64,000 bases of DNA from Marinococcus luteus_A (GCF_034497705.1 NZ_JAXRUV010000005.1:1-64000); one strand, 5' to 3'. Shown: positions 42,625 to 51,396, numbered from the stretch's first letter. Notes: a model not told the origin generated them from the sequence alone. Translations and numbers: made by a program.

Positions 42625-43593
42625 ATGAGCTCGGAATTATCTAACGAAGAACCGCTTGTCTGGGGAGAGAAGCGGTATCATACATGGAATCATCACTTAA
42701 AGGAATCATTCGGTCATAAAATCTTTAAAGTGCCGCTCGACGGCGGGTTTGATTGCCCAAACCGTGACGGAAATGTCGCCCACGGCGGCTGCACGTTCTG
42801 CTCTGCGGCAGGATCCGGGGATTTTGCCGGCAATCGGGCCGACGATGTGGTGACCCAGTTTCATGAAATTAAAGACCGTATGCACAAGAAATGGAAAAAC
42901 GGAAAATACATTGGTTATTTCCAGGCATTCAGCAATACTTACGCCCCCGTGGAAGAACTGCGGGAAATGTACGAAGCAGTGCTCGCCCAGGATAATGTCG
43001 TCGGTCTTTCCATTGCGACTCGCCCGGACTGCCTCCCGGACGATGTAGTCGAATACCTGGCCGAGCTGAATGAACGCACCTACCTGTGGGTGGAGCTCGG
43101 GCTGCAGACGGTGCATGAAACGACTGCTGAAACAATCAACCGGGCTCACGACTTTGAATGCTATAAAGAAGGCGTGGACAAGCTCAGAAGGCATAACATT
43201 CGCGTATGCTCCCATATCATTAACGGCCTTCCACAGGAGGACCATCAAATGATGATGGAAACAGCCCAGGCCGTGGCTGATCTGGACGTTCAGGGTATTA
43301 AAATTCACCTGCTCCACCTGCTGAAAAAGACACCGATGGTCAAGCAGTATGAAAAAGGAATGGTGGAGTTTCTCGGCCGGGATGAGTACGTCAGTCTTGT
43401 CGTGGATCAGCTCGAAATTCTGCCGCCTGACATGCTCATTCACCGCATTACCGGTGACGGCCCGACCGAGCTTCTTATCGGACCAATGTGGAGCGTGAAC
43501 AAGTTCGAAGTATTAAATGAAATTCATAAAGAACAGGTTCGCAGACACAGCTGGCAGGGAAAATATTATCAGCCTGCCCCGGCAGCTTTATGA
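42625..43593 (+). CDS. mnmL: MnmL (YtqA), radical SAM enzyme of tRNA wobble uridine modification
   Basis: The 322-residue product is a TIGR01212-type radical SAM protein. Its cluster cysteines are spaced C-x11-C-x2-C (Cys44, Cys56, Cys59; ending GGCTFC), and GYFQAFSNTYAP, SIATRPDCLPDD and VELGLQTVHETT follow. B. subtilis YtqA has been implicated, with YtqB, in the Gram-positive route to mnm5s2U in tRNA. Its TGA stop overlaps the mnmM ATG, so the two are coupled. GGAGAGG precedes the ATG. Confidence 0.9.
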   Translation: MSSELSNEEPLVWGEKRYHTWNHHLKESFGHKIFKVPLDGGFDCPNRDGNVAHGGCTFCSAAGSGDFAGNRADDVVTQFHEIKDRMHKKWKNGKYIGYFQAFSNTYAPVEELREMYEAVLAQDNVVGLSIATRPDCLPDDVVEYLAELNERTYLWVELGLQTVHETTAETINRAHDFECYKEGVDKLRRHNIRVCSHIINGLPQEDHQMMMETAQAVADLDVQGIKIHLLHLLKKTPMVKQYEKGMVEFLGRDEYVSLVVDQLEILPPDMLIHRITGDGPTELLIGPMWSVNKFEVLNEIHKEQVRRHSWQGKYYQPAPAAL

Positions 43594-44225
43594 CCCTGCC
43601 GAAAGCCGTGGCCTTCGCCCATTGGATGATTGCACAAAATATCCGCCCGGGAGACACCGTGATTGATGCCACCTGCGGAAATGGCGGGGACACCGCCTTT
43701 CTGGCAGAGGCAGTGTCTCCTTCCGGGCATGTGCATGCCTTTGACATTCAAAGCGAAGCCATCCAAGCTACATACGCACGATTAAAAAAGAAAAGCCTGG
43801 AGCCATACGTTACGCTGCACCATTGCAGTCATGAATACGCAGCGTCTCTGCTCACTGCTGAGGAAAAAAACAGCGTCCGTGCAGCCGTTTTTAATCTCGG
43901 TTATCTGCCGGGTAGCGATAAACAGATTGTGACGTCTGCTTCTTCTACCACTGCAGCGGTTCTTTCTTGTCTTCATACGTTCCCGCCAGGCGTTCCGGTT
44001 ATCGTGGTCATTTACCACGGTCACCCGGGAGGAAATGCAGAACGCACAGCCGTTGAGAACCTTGCAGCTGAATTTTCGGAACACGAAGTACGGGTGCTGA
44101 GGTACAGCCTCGAATTTCAGGAAAAGGCTCCTCCCTATGTGTTAACCTTTGAAAAAACAGCAGAAGAAACTCCTTATTTATCCAAATTAGTTCAAGCTTA
44201 TTCACATATATCTACGAAGGGATGA
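43590..44225 (+). CDS. mnmM: MnmM (YtqB), tRNA nm5(s2)U methyltransferase
   Basis: The 211-residue class I SAM-dependent methyltransferase has motif I VIDATCGNGGDTAFLA, motif II VHAFDIQSEAI and the conserved VFNLGYLPGSDK catalytic-region segment. This family methylates the 5-aminomethyl group of wobble uridine in several tRNAs in Gram-positives lacking MnmC. It overlaps mnmL by 4 bp (ATGA), and the carbonic anhydrase gene follows after 6 bp. Confidence 0.9.
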   Translation: MTLPKAVAFAHWMIAQNIRPGDTVIDATCGNGGDTAFLAEAVSPSGHVHAFDIQSEAIQATYARLKKKSLEPYVTLHHCSHEYAASLLTAEEKNSVRAAVFNLGYLPGSDKQIVTSASSTTAAVLSCLHTFPPGVPVIVVIYHGHPGGNAERTAVENLAAEFSEHEVRVLRYSLEFQEKAPPYVLTFEKTAEETPYLSKLVQAYSHISTKG

Positions 44226-44231
44226 TGAATC

Positions 44232-44795
44232 ATGTCAAAAGTGGTGAAATCTATTTTAGAGCATAATCAGCAGTTTGTTCAAAACAAGGAATATGAAGCT
44301 TTTCAAACGGATAAATTCCCAAATAAGCGTATTGTCGTTTTAACGTGTATGGATACCCGGCTCATTGAACTGCTCCCTAAAGCTATGGGCATCCAGAATG
44401 GGGATGCAAAGCTGATCCGTAACGCCGGGGCAATGATTACGGATCCATATGATAGTATTACCCGCAGTATTCTGGTGGCCTTATACGAATTAAAAGCAGA
44501 AGAGGTCCTGATTGTCGGACATTACGGATGCGGCATGACTGGTCTTCAGGCTGGCCAGGTGCTTGAAAAAGCGTACGACCGCGGAGTTTCATCTGATGCA
44601 GAGGCAGTGATGCATGCTGAGGGAGTCTCCGTGCACGAATGGCTGCGCGGCTTTTCGGACGTGGAGGACAATGTGCATCAATCGGTCCAGGTTATGAGAA
44701 ATCATCCGCTGCTTCCACCGGGAACCCCAGTGCACGGCCTTGTTATTTCCCCGGAGACCGGAGAGCTGACGTCGCTTGATACGGCTGAGATGTAA
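44232..44795 (+). CDS. beta-class carbonic anhydrase
   Basis: The enzyme interconverts CO2 and bicarbonate. The 187-residue product has the beta-class zinc site: Cys39 and Asp41 in TCMDTR, His97 and Cys100 in GHYGCGM. It corresponds to the small B. subtilis YtiB type. GGGATG lies before the ATG. It is the third gene of the mnmL operon by spacing and ends at a terminator. Confidence 0.92.
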   Translation: MSKVVKSILEHNQQFVQNKEYEAFQTDKFPNKRIVVLTCMDTRLIELLPKAMGIQNGDAKLIRNAGAMITDPYDSITRSILVALYELKAEEVLIVGHYGCGMTGLQAGQVLEKAYDRGVSSDAEAVMHAEGVSVHEWLRGFSDVEDNVHQSVQVMRNHPLLPPGTPVHGLVISPETGELTSLDTAEM

Positions 44796-44798
44796 AGA

Positions 44799-44836
44799 AG
44801 AACCGCCTTTTCTTTTTCGGAAGAGGCGGTTCTTTG
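44799..44836. terminator. bidirectional terminator between carbonic anhydrase gene and ytpB
   Basis: AAAGAACCGCC and GGCGGTTCTTT form an 11-bp stem across a 17-nt loop and are located between convergent genes. Confidence 0.8.
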
Positions 44837-44837
44837 T

Positions 44838-45896
44838 TTATATTTTTTTCCGGTACATCCACGAGTTCCAATAGTAAATAAGCGAGGTAATGCCTCCAAA
44901 GCGTAGGAGATGCTTTGCCTGCTGCTTCATTGTTTCATTTGCCTGTACTTTTTCGTCGGACAAATAGATGGAGAGAAGACCTTTGTTTAGTTGTTTATGA
45001 AAGCCTGCTTCCGGGAGCTTGGCTACTTTTTTGTCAGCCTCGGACTTGAAAAATTCCAGCCTGGACATCATATGACCGGCAGACGCGTATTTTTCGGTGA
45101 AATTCAGAGAGCCCTGCTCCACGTCTTCCTCCTGGTCAATAAAGTAATCAAGCAGAATGTGCATTCCCTGCACATAAGGAAAATGGGCTTCTTTAATCGA
45201 TTTCGCCTGAAGCTCTGCAAGCGGTGAACGTGCAGCATACCCGGCCAGTGCATAGATACCGAGCGTGGATCCGGAAGCAGCACAAAATTCATACCATGTC
45301 ATCGGTGGAACCCGGTCTTTAAAGTGCTCATAAAGCTCAATCAGCTTGGCTTCACGCTCATTGACATCAATATGCTTGTATATCTGCATCTCCCTGTAAT
45401 ACATGGACAGCTCTTCCATAAACGGCTGCGCACCAGAAAAGCCCGGAAAGCTCTGCAGAGCGGACTGGCACGTTTCAACCAGGTCTGCTAAGAATCCGCC
45501 GTCCCCGTCCCCTTTTTTCTTTTTAAGGTAATCCTGCTGACTGGCCCCGGGATCCAGAGCATGCTTCAAGGCTTCATGAATATCACGATAAAAGGTTACG
45601 CCCTCCTCCTGGCTCATATCACAGATACTATCCAAATAATCGCTGATATTTTGATAGGCTACAATAAAACGCAGTAACTCGCTCCGAATATACTCTGGGG
45701 CGATCAATGCATAGAGCGATCCCCCTTCGTAATGAAAGGTTTTTTCATCAATTGCTTCAAGCGCTGCCTGGCGGTATAAATCATCCGGGATCTGCTCTGC
45801 TTTATGCTTCCATTCGCTTAAATACTGGCGGGCAGCCGGCAGGGCCTGCTTCACCCCGTAATACATAATAGTTGGTATAGACGTTGGTGCTGACAT
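44838..45896 (-). CDS. ytpB: YtpB, DUF2600 tetraprenyl-beta-curcumene synthase
   Basis: The 352-residue product belongs to the large terpene synthase family of Bacillales that cyclises heptaprenyl diphosphate to tetraprenyl-beta-curcumene, a sesquarterpene (C35) precursor. The Asp-rich NISDYLDSICD motif (residues about 83-93) is the metal and diphosphate site, and YYREMQIYKHIDVNEREAKL is a typical conserved stretch. It follows ytpA by 32 bp and is likely co-transcribed. A squalene-hopene cyclase-like partner is not in this window. Confidence 0.88.
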   Translation of the reverse strand: MSAPTSIPTIMYYGVKQALPAARQYLSEWKHKAEQIPDDLYRQAALEAIDEKTFHYEGGSLYALIAPEYIRSELLRFIVAYQNISDYLDSICDMSQEEGVTFYRDIHEALKHALDPGASQQDYLKKKKGDGDGGFLADLVETCQSALQSFPGFSGAQPFMEELSMYYREMQIYKHIDVNEREAKLIELYEHFKDRVPPMTWYEFCAASGSTLGIYALAGYAARSPLAELQAKSIKEAHFPYVQGMHILLDYFIDQEEDVEQGSLNFTEKYASAGHMMSRLEFFKSEADKKVAKLPEAGFHKQLNKGLLSIYLSDEKVQANETMKQQAKHLLRFGGITSLIYYWNSWMYRKKI

Positions 45897-45928
45897 TTCA
45901 AAAGGCCTCCTTGAGTGGTTGGTTCATA

Positions 45929-46705
45929 TTAGGAATGCTGGTTCATAAAGTGAATGATATATCTTACTACCCGTTCCTGCTCCGGCTCATTTAATATTTC
46001 ATGATAAAGATTATTCCATATTTTGATCGTTCGTTCAGATGTATGCAGCCGGTTGAACCAACGTACAGTCGCTTCTTTATCAACGATATAATCCTCCCCG
46101 GCCTGCATAACCAGAAGCGGAGTATCCGGAAAGCTTTCCGGCTGCGCTAGGCTGATCCGCATCGAACGGATCATTTCCTGGTACCAGCGGACGGAGACCG
46201 TATCATTCACCAATTCATCCCTTTGGTAATCTGCTCTTGTTTCCGGATTTCTTGTTAGATACTCGGCCTGGATGCCCGTCCGGAGAGGCTTGCCCGGCAT
46301 AAGCCGGTGTGCCAGCCTGCCGGAGAACTCCCGGATCCTGTTTGGATATTCGTATAACCCGAGTGCCGGAGAAGATAAAATAATTCCTTTTACCGGCATG
46401 TACCGCTCGGACACCGCCCGAATGACAATTAATCCTCCCATACTGTGCCCAAGCATAAAAATAGGCAGCTTAAAGGAAGCTGCTTCTCTGTACCATTCAT
46501 ATACTGTATCTGTGTATTCACGGAAGCTGTCTATATGTCCTCTTCGCCCTTCAGTTTCTCCGTGTCCCGGCAGATCTCCGGTTATCACATGCAGATGCTG
46601 ACGCTTCAATACATGGATCAGCCATTCATATCGCCGGTAGTGTTCTCCTGATCCATGAACCAGCACAACAACTCCACGTGGGCGGTCCACTAATCTTTTT
46701 TCCAC
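45929..46705 (-). CDS. ytpA: YtpA, alpha/beta hydrolase (lysophospholipase/monoacylglycerol lipase-like)
   Basis: The 258-residue product has the lipase fold with the oxyanion strand VVLVHGSGEHYRRY, nucleophile elbow GHSMGG, the catalytic Asp in AGEDYIVD and the His in NLYHEILNE. B. subtilis YtpA is linked to bacilysocin formation from phosphatidylglycerol. The GTG at 46705 is chosen because GGGGG lies 8 nt upstream, which also gives the B. subtilis length. It is divergent from ytoA. Confidence 0.88.
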   Translation of the reverse strand: MEKRLVDRPRGVVVLVHGSGEHYRRYEWLIHVLKRQHLHVITGDLPGHGETEGRRGHIDSFREYTDTVYEWYREAASFKLPIFMLGHSMGGLIVIRAVSERYMPVKGIILSSPALGLYEYPNRIREFSGRLAHRLMPGKPLRTGIQAEYLTRNPETRADYQRDELVNDTVSVRWYQEMIRSMRISLAQPESFPDTPLLVMQAGEDYIVDKEATVRWFNRLHTSERTIKIWNNLYHEILNEPEQERVVRYIIHFMNQHS

Positions 46706-46827
46706 TATTATCGCCCCCTTTTTCCTCAATCCAGTGCCCCGGGAAATATATCTTTCTTTATTTTACTATTATTTTTGCTACACTTGCATTAGAAATGCAG
46801 AATAAATTTCGGAAAGTGTGGTTTTTT

Positions 46828-47349
46828 ATGATTTATCCGTACAACAACCAGTATCCTTCCATTGCTCCCACCGTTTTTTTAGCAGATTTCACGGTCATCA
46901 CTGGTGACGTTACCATCGGCGAAGAATCAAGCATTTGGTTTCACACCGTTATTCGCGGGGACGTAGCACCTACGCTGATTGGCAGCAGAGTCAATGTGCA
47001 GGATCAATGCCTGCTGCACCAAAGCCCGAAGCATCCTTTGATTATTGAAGACGATGTTACTGTCGGTCATCAGGTAATGCTTCATTCCGCCATTGTAAGA
47101 AAAAAGGCACTCATCGGTATGGGGTCGACAGTGCTTGACGGTGCAGAGATCGGTGAAGGGGCGTTCATTGGTGCCGGCAGCCTGGTTCCACCCGGAAAAA
47201 CGATTCCTGCCGGCGTACTTGCCTTTGGACGTCCGGCCAAAGTCGTTCGTGATCTCACTGAAGAGGACAAAGAAGACATGGAGCGTATCCGCCTCGAATA
47301 TGTTGAGAAAGCCAAGCAGTATAAAGAAACAAGCCGCAGGCATCAATGA
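46828..47349 (+). CDS. ytoA: YtoA, gamma-carbonic anhydrase-like hexapeptide-repeat protein
   Basis: The 173-residue left-handed beta-helix protein is built of hexapeptide repeats (IGEESSIWFHTVIRGD, VNVQDQCLLHQ, IEDDVTVGHQVMLHSAIV). It contains the spaced histidines used for zinc in gamma-carbonic anhydrases. Enzymatic activity is not certain for this subgroup. The ATG at 46828 (MIYPYNN) fits the family; the long in-frame extension is hydrophobic leader sequence. Its stop lies inside a terminator hairpin. Confidence 0.88.
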   Translation: MIYPYNNQYPSIAPTVFLADFTVITGDVTIGEESSIWFHTVIRGDVAPTLIGSRVNVQDQCLLHQSPKHPLIIEDDVTVGHQVMLHSAIVRKKALIGMGSTVLDGAEIGEGAFIGAGSLVPPGKTIPAGVLAFGRPAKVVRDLTEEDKEDMERIRLEYVEKAKQYKETSRRHQ

Positions 47350-47368
47350 TGTCCACGGCTTGTTTTTA
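47329..47368. terminator. ytoA terminator, overlapping the 3' end of the peptide gene
   Basis: ACAAGCCG (47329-47336) and CGGCTTGT (47356-47363) pair across a 19-nt loop that contains the ytoA stop, followed by TTTTT. It may also end the minus-strand peptide transcript. Confidence 0.65.
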
Positions 47369-47491
47369 ATATTGATGTGGGATGTCTCTCGTTATAATTT
47401 CACCTGCCACCGGTGCTGTCTGCTGAACCGGTGCAGCTGTCGCCATTATAATCACAATGAACGCAGCATACCATAAACCTGCCTTTTTCAT
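47366..47491 (-). CDS. putative secreted signalling peptide precursor (PapR/NprX-like)
   Basis: This 41-codon gene begins with ATG at 47491 and has an excellent AAAGAGGTG site 5 nt upstream. The product starts MKK, continues through a hydrophobic core (LWYAAFIVIIMAT, residues 6-18) and has an ATA/AP signal-peptidase-like junction. The 20-odd-residue polar tail ends RDIPHQY. That is the design of Gram-positive RNPP signal peptides; the tail loosely echoes the PapR ending DLPFEF. It lies head-to-head, 174 bp from an HTH-TPR regulator. Two -10-like boxes (TATACT, TAAAAT) without good -35s suggest activator dependence. The alternative is a small membrane peptide with no signalling role. Confidence 0.55.
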   Translation of the reverse strand: MKKAGLWYAAFIVIIMATAAPVQQTAPVAGEIITRDIPHQY

Positions 47492-47665
47492 TTCTTCACC
47501 TCTTTATTATATATTCATTTTAGTATATTTGAACTATAAAAAGAGTGTTTTCCGCTTCTGGCTCCAAAATCGATCATTTTCCTAAGACTTTCCTCTTTTT
47601 TCTACGGATTTCTTCCCGTAAAATAATTATAGGAATATTTGAGAGATAGGGAGAGAACTATATTG

Positions 47666-48565
47666 ATGGATTTTTCACGGGTGGGAAATAAAATACAGGA
47701 GCTGCGAAAATACCGTGGCTACACACAAAAGGAGCTTGCCAAAGATATTTGTACCCAGGCGCAGATCAGTAAAATTGAGAAGGGGACCATCGTTCCGTAT
47801 TCAAGCACCATGTTTTATATTGCTGAACGGCTCGGAGCCAGCATGTATTACTTTTTTGAAGAAGCGTTAACAGACCGCAGCGACTACGTGCGCTCTGTAT
47901 TCAGTATGCTTGAAACGTGCCGGTTCGAGCATGATTACGTTTCGATGCGGGAGCTTCTTTCCAGGGAGGAAGACAACCCTATTTTCAAAATCGGCTATTA
48001 CGAGCAATACATGCTCTGGCACAAAGCTATTTGCGCCTACGAACTGGACAAAGATCCAGAGCGGGCTCTTGAACTGGCTTCTTCTGCCCTCGATGCGTAC
48101 CATAAAGGAATTTATACGGAACGTAAAGGTGAAATCATAAACGCCATGGCGATTATTTACAACCTTGAACACGAATACAAAAAAGCTGCGGACGTATGCC
48201 GGAAAGCGCTGCAGGACCATCAGAGCCTGGTGCACCCGGAGAATAAATACATTGAATTAAAGCTGACATATACTTTAACTAAAGCGCTGACCTATCAGGG
48301 TGCTTACCAGCAATCCATCGACTGGTGTTCAAAGGGAATCAACCGCTGTATTGACCTGCAGAACAGCTACGTTTTAGGGGAACTGCTTTATCAGCGGGGA
48401 CAAAACCTTCTGGTTCTGGGATTTGATGAATCCGCTCTTCAGGACTGGAGTCAGGCATGTTCCATGTTTGATACGATGAAGCAAATCGGCCTCGCAGACC
48501 ACATTCGCCAGGAAATCAACGATTATGAAAGAGACGGGACCATTCATCTGCACACACTGCAATAA
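47666..48565 (+). CDS. RNPP-type regulator: XRE helix-turn-helix plus TPR domain (PlcR/NprR-like)
   Basis: The 299-residue product has an XRE HTH at residues about 4-60 (IQELRKYRGYTQKELAKDI...QISKIEKGT). About five TPR-like helical repeats follow (such as RALELASSALDAYHKG, YKKAADVCRKALQDH, YQQSIDWCSKGIN and a final QDWSQACSMFDTM). PlcR, NprR and PrgX share this architecture and bind short secreted peptides re-imported by Opp. The ATG at 47666 is used; TTG 47663 has better spacing to AGGGAG. The adjacent divergent small gene is the natural cognate peptide candidate. Confidence 0.8.
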   Translation: MDFSRVGNKIQELRKYRGYTQKELAKDICTQAQISKIEKGTIVPYSSTMFYIAERLGASMYYFFEEALTDRSDYVRSVFSMLETCRFEHDYVSMRELLSREEDNPIFKIGYYEQYMLWHKAICAYELDKDPERALELASSALDAYHKGIYTERKGEIINAMAIIYNLEHEYKKAADVCRKALQDHQSLVHPENKYIELKLTYTLTKALTYQGAYQQSIDWCSKGINRCIDLQNSYVLGELLYQRGQNLLVLGFDESALQDWSQACSMFDTMKQIGLADHIRQEINDYERDGTIHLHTLQ

Positions 48566-48568
48566 TAT

Positions 48569-48605
48569 ATAAAAGCCGGGGAAACGTTCCTTCCCCGGCT
48601 TTTAT
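48569..48605. terminator. bidirectional terminator after the RNPP-type regulator
   Basis: AAAAGCCGGGGAA and TTCCCCGGCTTTT form a 13-bp stem around a short ACGTTCC loop between convergent genes. Confidence 0.85.
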
Positions 48606-48610
48606 GGTAT

Positions 48611-49255
48611 TCACTTTTTCAAATGGTACATGAACGTTTCAAGCTGCCGGAGATCCGTAATATTTTCATTGCATCTGCGACTGTCATGGCAGATATAGTT
48701 GCCCCGGCTCGTATATGTTTCTTTTCCCGCCTTCACTACTGCCATAAAAAGCCCTGTCTCCTCTTGCTTGTTGCAGATCGTACAGATTCCTTTTCCGGGA
48801 GTGTTCCGAAATGTCCCAAACACGCCCGTCAATCTCCTCTGATCCGTAGTAATAATATATTTTCGTTCAGCCCGGATGTCATTCCAGCCCAGATAAGATA
48901 TATTTTTCAGTTCCACTTCTTCCAATGATGGCATTGTCAGCTTTTTCGCCTTTGGAAACAGCTTTTTAATCCGTTCTACAGTTACAGCCGGGAATGGAAC
49001 CACATACATTTTTAACTCACCGAGAATCTGCTCTGCCTGAGTGCTGTCCTCTACATACAGAACCTTTTCTAACAGGCGTTCCTGCTCATCGTTCATCGAA
49101 TGAAAGCTGTTGATAATTTGATCAAAGGCACTGTGTTTTAATGCACTGATTACATCAGCATCTTTTACTGTAGCGTGTGCATGGGCGAATTTCCATACAT
49201 GCTCTTTAATAAAATTAAACTGATCATTGCGCAAAAATGGTTCAATTTGAATCAT
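48611..49255 (-). CDS. FusB/FusC-family EF-G-binding zinc-finger protein
   Basis: The 214-residue product matches the FusB type in length and layout. It has an N-terminal helical domain and a C-terminal domain with VFGTFRNTPGKGICTICNKQEETGL, then a CHDSRRCNENITDL segment that completes a four-cysteine zinc finger. Family members bind elongation factor G and help release it from the ribosome, giving fusidic acid tolerance in staphylococci. In this background it may be intrinsic. GAGGAATGGG precedes the ATG. It stands alone. Confidence 0.82.
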   Translation of the reverse strand: MIQIEPFLRNDQFNFIKEHVWKFAHAHATVKDADVISALKHSAFDQIINSFHSMNDEQERLLEKVLYVEDSTQAEQILGELKMYVVPFPAVTVERIKKLFPKAKKLTMPSLEEVELKNISYLGWNDIRAERKYIITTDQRRLTGVFGTFRNTPGKGICTICNKQEETGLFMAVVKAGKETYTSRGNYICHDSRRCNENITDLRQLETFMYHLKK

Positions 49256-49401
49256 TTACCCATTCCTCATTTCAGTATAGTAAGCTTCCGTTTTTGCGTT
49301 GAACAGAATGCTTTATACAGCAGTGAATATAAATCCATTATCGGTAATTCCCTTAAGTTTGCGGTATTAGTATACAACAAATTAGTTTTTGTAGAAAACT
49401 A

Positions 49402-49432
49402 TAAAAAAGAAGCCGCCGAACGTCAGCGATTC
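49402..49432 (-). terminator. terminator of the LysR gene, overlapping its stop codon
   Basis: On the minus strand TCGCTGA and TCGGCGG pair around CGT and run into CTTCTTTTTT. The TGA stop of the LysR gene is in the stem. Confidence 0.55.
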
Positions 49433-50295
49433 TCTGTCAGGCACCGGATCATAAACTGAATATTTTTTGTCCGCTCTGTTCTTTTTGGAAGTACATATGA
49501 AAAAAATCTTTTCGCATCGATGCCCTCAATAGATAAAAGCTCCAGCGTGTTGTGTTTTTGTTCTTCTTCAATCGCTGCTTCTGATAATAAAGATAGTCCA
49601 AGGCCGTTTTTAACAGCTTCTTTAACCCCCTGCGTGCTGCTGATCATCAGCAGTGAACGTATACGGATCCCATTGGCATCCATCACATAATCAAACGATT
49701 CCCTGGTACCGGACCCCTTTTCGCGAACCACCCATTTCTGGTCCTGCAGCTCCTCCCGGGTGACAGGCGAAAAGGAATTGGATGTACTCTTAACTACCGC
49801 CAGGCGGTCCGTTTGAAACGGTGTCAGCGTAATGTCGGCAGCCCCGCTGTGCCCTTCCACCAGGCCGATATCGACTTTCAGCGTCCGGACCAGCTGAATG
49901 ATTTCCTCTGTATTGGCAATCGTCACTTCAAACTGAATCCCTTCATACTCCTGTTGCATTCTGGCCATTACTTTTGGGAGCACGTATTCCCCAATCGTAA
50001 AGCTGGCCCCTATATGAATGGTTCCGCTCACTTCCTCGTGCATCATATATATAGCTTCCTTCATATGGGCGTAGGTGCCCATCAACTGACGGGCATGATC
50101 CAAAAACACCTCACCTTCTCTTGTAAGCATCAATGACTTTGTTGTCCGCTGAAAAAGCGGGGCAAGAAATTCCTTTTCAAGATTTTTTATATGCACGCTT
50201 ACAGTAGGCTGGGAGAGGGAGAGCACCTCTGAGGCTTTTGTGAAATTTTTTTCCTCCACGACGGTCAAAAAAGTTTTTAATTCGTCAATATGCAT
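49423..50295 (-). CDS. LysR-family transcriptional regulator (CysL-like)
   Basis: The 290-residue product has the LysR HTH at residues 1-60 (LKTFLTVVEEKNFTKASEVLSLSQPTVSVHIKNLE). A two-lobed effector domain starting near SGTIHIGASFTIGEYVLP follows. It is divergent from a YeiH-family transporter, an arrangement in which such regulators usually control the neighbour. CysL/YeiE-like members often sense sulfur or oxidant metabolites, but the ligand here is unknown. Confidence 0.88.
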   Translation of the reverse strand: MHIDELKTFLTVVEEKNFTKASEVLSLSQPTVSVHIKNLEKEFLAPLFQRTTKSLMLTREGEVFLDHARQLMGTYAHMKEAIYMMHEEVSGTIHIGASFTIGEYVLPKVMARMQQEYEGIQFEVTIANTEEIIQLVRTLKVDIGLVEGHSGAADITLTPFQTDRLAVVKSTSNSFSPVTREELQDQKWVVREKGSGTRESFDYVMDANGIRIRSLLMISSTQGVKEAVKNGLGLSLLSEAAIEEEQKHNTLELLSIEGIDAKRFFSYVLPKRTERTKNIQFMIRCLTENR

Positions 50296-50327
50296 ATGTC
50301 CTCCTATTCATTAAAAATATTAATTAA

Positions 50328-50355
50328 TTGTATTATATATATTTGTTTTTATAAT
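50328..50355 (+). promoter_or_regulatory. promoter of the YeiH-family gene
   Basis: TTGTAT (50328-50333) and TATAAT (50350-50355) are spaced 16 nt in the 108-bp divergent region. AT-rich repeats (ATTAATTAAT) upstream could hold the LysR site. Confidence 0.5.
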
Positions 50356-50403
50356 AAAAAGAGCCGGAGTACAATAGCATTAATGATTAGGAGTTGAAGA
50401 CTA

Positions 50404-51396
50404 ATGAAACGATTTGTTTCTTCCATTCCCATGCTAATGTCCGGACTTATCTTTACGTTTATTGCTGCTGTGCTCAGCAGCGCACTCGCAGAGTCCGCTC
50501 CATTCTCAGCAATGGGCGCGCTTGTTACTGCAATACTTTTAGGCGTATGCTGGCGGTTCACCGCCGGGGTTCCCGATCGAGCGCTTCCGGGAATCACTTT
50601 TTCCAGCAGGCACTTGCTTAGGCTCGGCATTATTTTCCTGGGTGCGCGTCTGCATTTAGGAGATATTTACGAATCCGGATTTAACGCTTTTTTTATCGCT
50701 GCTTCCGGGTTACTAATTGCGCTTTTTTTCATTTACCTTGCTGCGAGAGCTTTAAAGATAGATAAAACGCTCAGTCTGTTAACAGCCTGCGGTACAGCTA
50801 TCTGCGGAGCTTCAGCTATCGCAGCTATTGCTCCGATTGTAAAAGCAGAACAAAAAGCAATCACTGCGAGCATCGCGATTATCGCAGTGGTTGGTACTGT
50901 TTTTTCCGTTTCCTATACTTTTTTGTTTCCGTTTCTGGGGATGAATGCATATGAATATGGCGTTTTATCCGGAGGAACTCTCCATGAAGTAGCTCACGCT
51001 GTAGCAGCATCTGAAGCCGGCGGTACAGTTTCGGAGGACCACGCCCTGATCATTAAATTAACGAGAGTTGCACTTCTCATCCCGGTAGCACTTGTAGTTG
51101 CCACGCTTCAAAGCCGTAAAGAAAAACGGGCCTCACATACGATTCCGGTTCCATGGTTTATTTTCGGATTTTTAGCAGTGAGTCTGGCCAATACCTTTAA
51201 TCTGCTCAACGATTCGGCAGCTGCTTTTATGGTCTCAGCTTCATATATTTTTCTTGGCATGGCCATGGCCGGCTTTGGGATGCAGATGCCTGCCGCCTCT
51301 TTTAAAACCATTAGTTTAAAGATGTTTATCGTGGCAGTTTGCGGCTCGCTTTTATTATCTTTTTTTGGCTACGTTCTTATTGAAGTTATGCTTTAA
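50404..51396 (+). CDS. YeiH/UPF0324-family membrane protein (putative sulfate exporter)
   Basis: The 330-residue product has about ten membrane segments with the UPF0324 landmarks RLGIIFLGARLHLGDI, ACGTAICGASAIAAIAPIVKA and GVLSGGTLHEVAHAVAA. The family is annotated as putative sulfate exporters and is frequently paired with a divergent LysR regulator, as here. Direct transport evidence is weak. TAGGAG lies upstream of the ATG. Confidence 0.85.
   Translation: MKRFVSSIPMLMSGLIFTFIAAVLSSALAESAPFSAMGALVTAILLGVCWRFTAGVPDRALPGITFSSRHLLRLGIIFLGARLHLGDIYESGFNAFFIAASGLLIALFFIYLAARALKIDKTLSLLTACGTAICGASAIAAIAPIVKAEQKAITASIAIIAVVGTVFSVSYTFLFPFLGMNAYEYGVLSGGTLHEVAHAVAASEAGGTVSEDHALIIKLTRVALLIPVALVVATLQSRKEKRASHTIPVPWFIFGFLAVSLANTFNLLNDSAAAFMVSASYIFLGMAMAGFGMQMPAASFKTISLKMFIVAVCGSLLLSFFGYVLIEVML

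Noticed and set aside
42706..43443. 245-codon minus-strand ORF
   Set aside because: It is antisense to mnmL, whose radical SAM motifs and operon context are clear.
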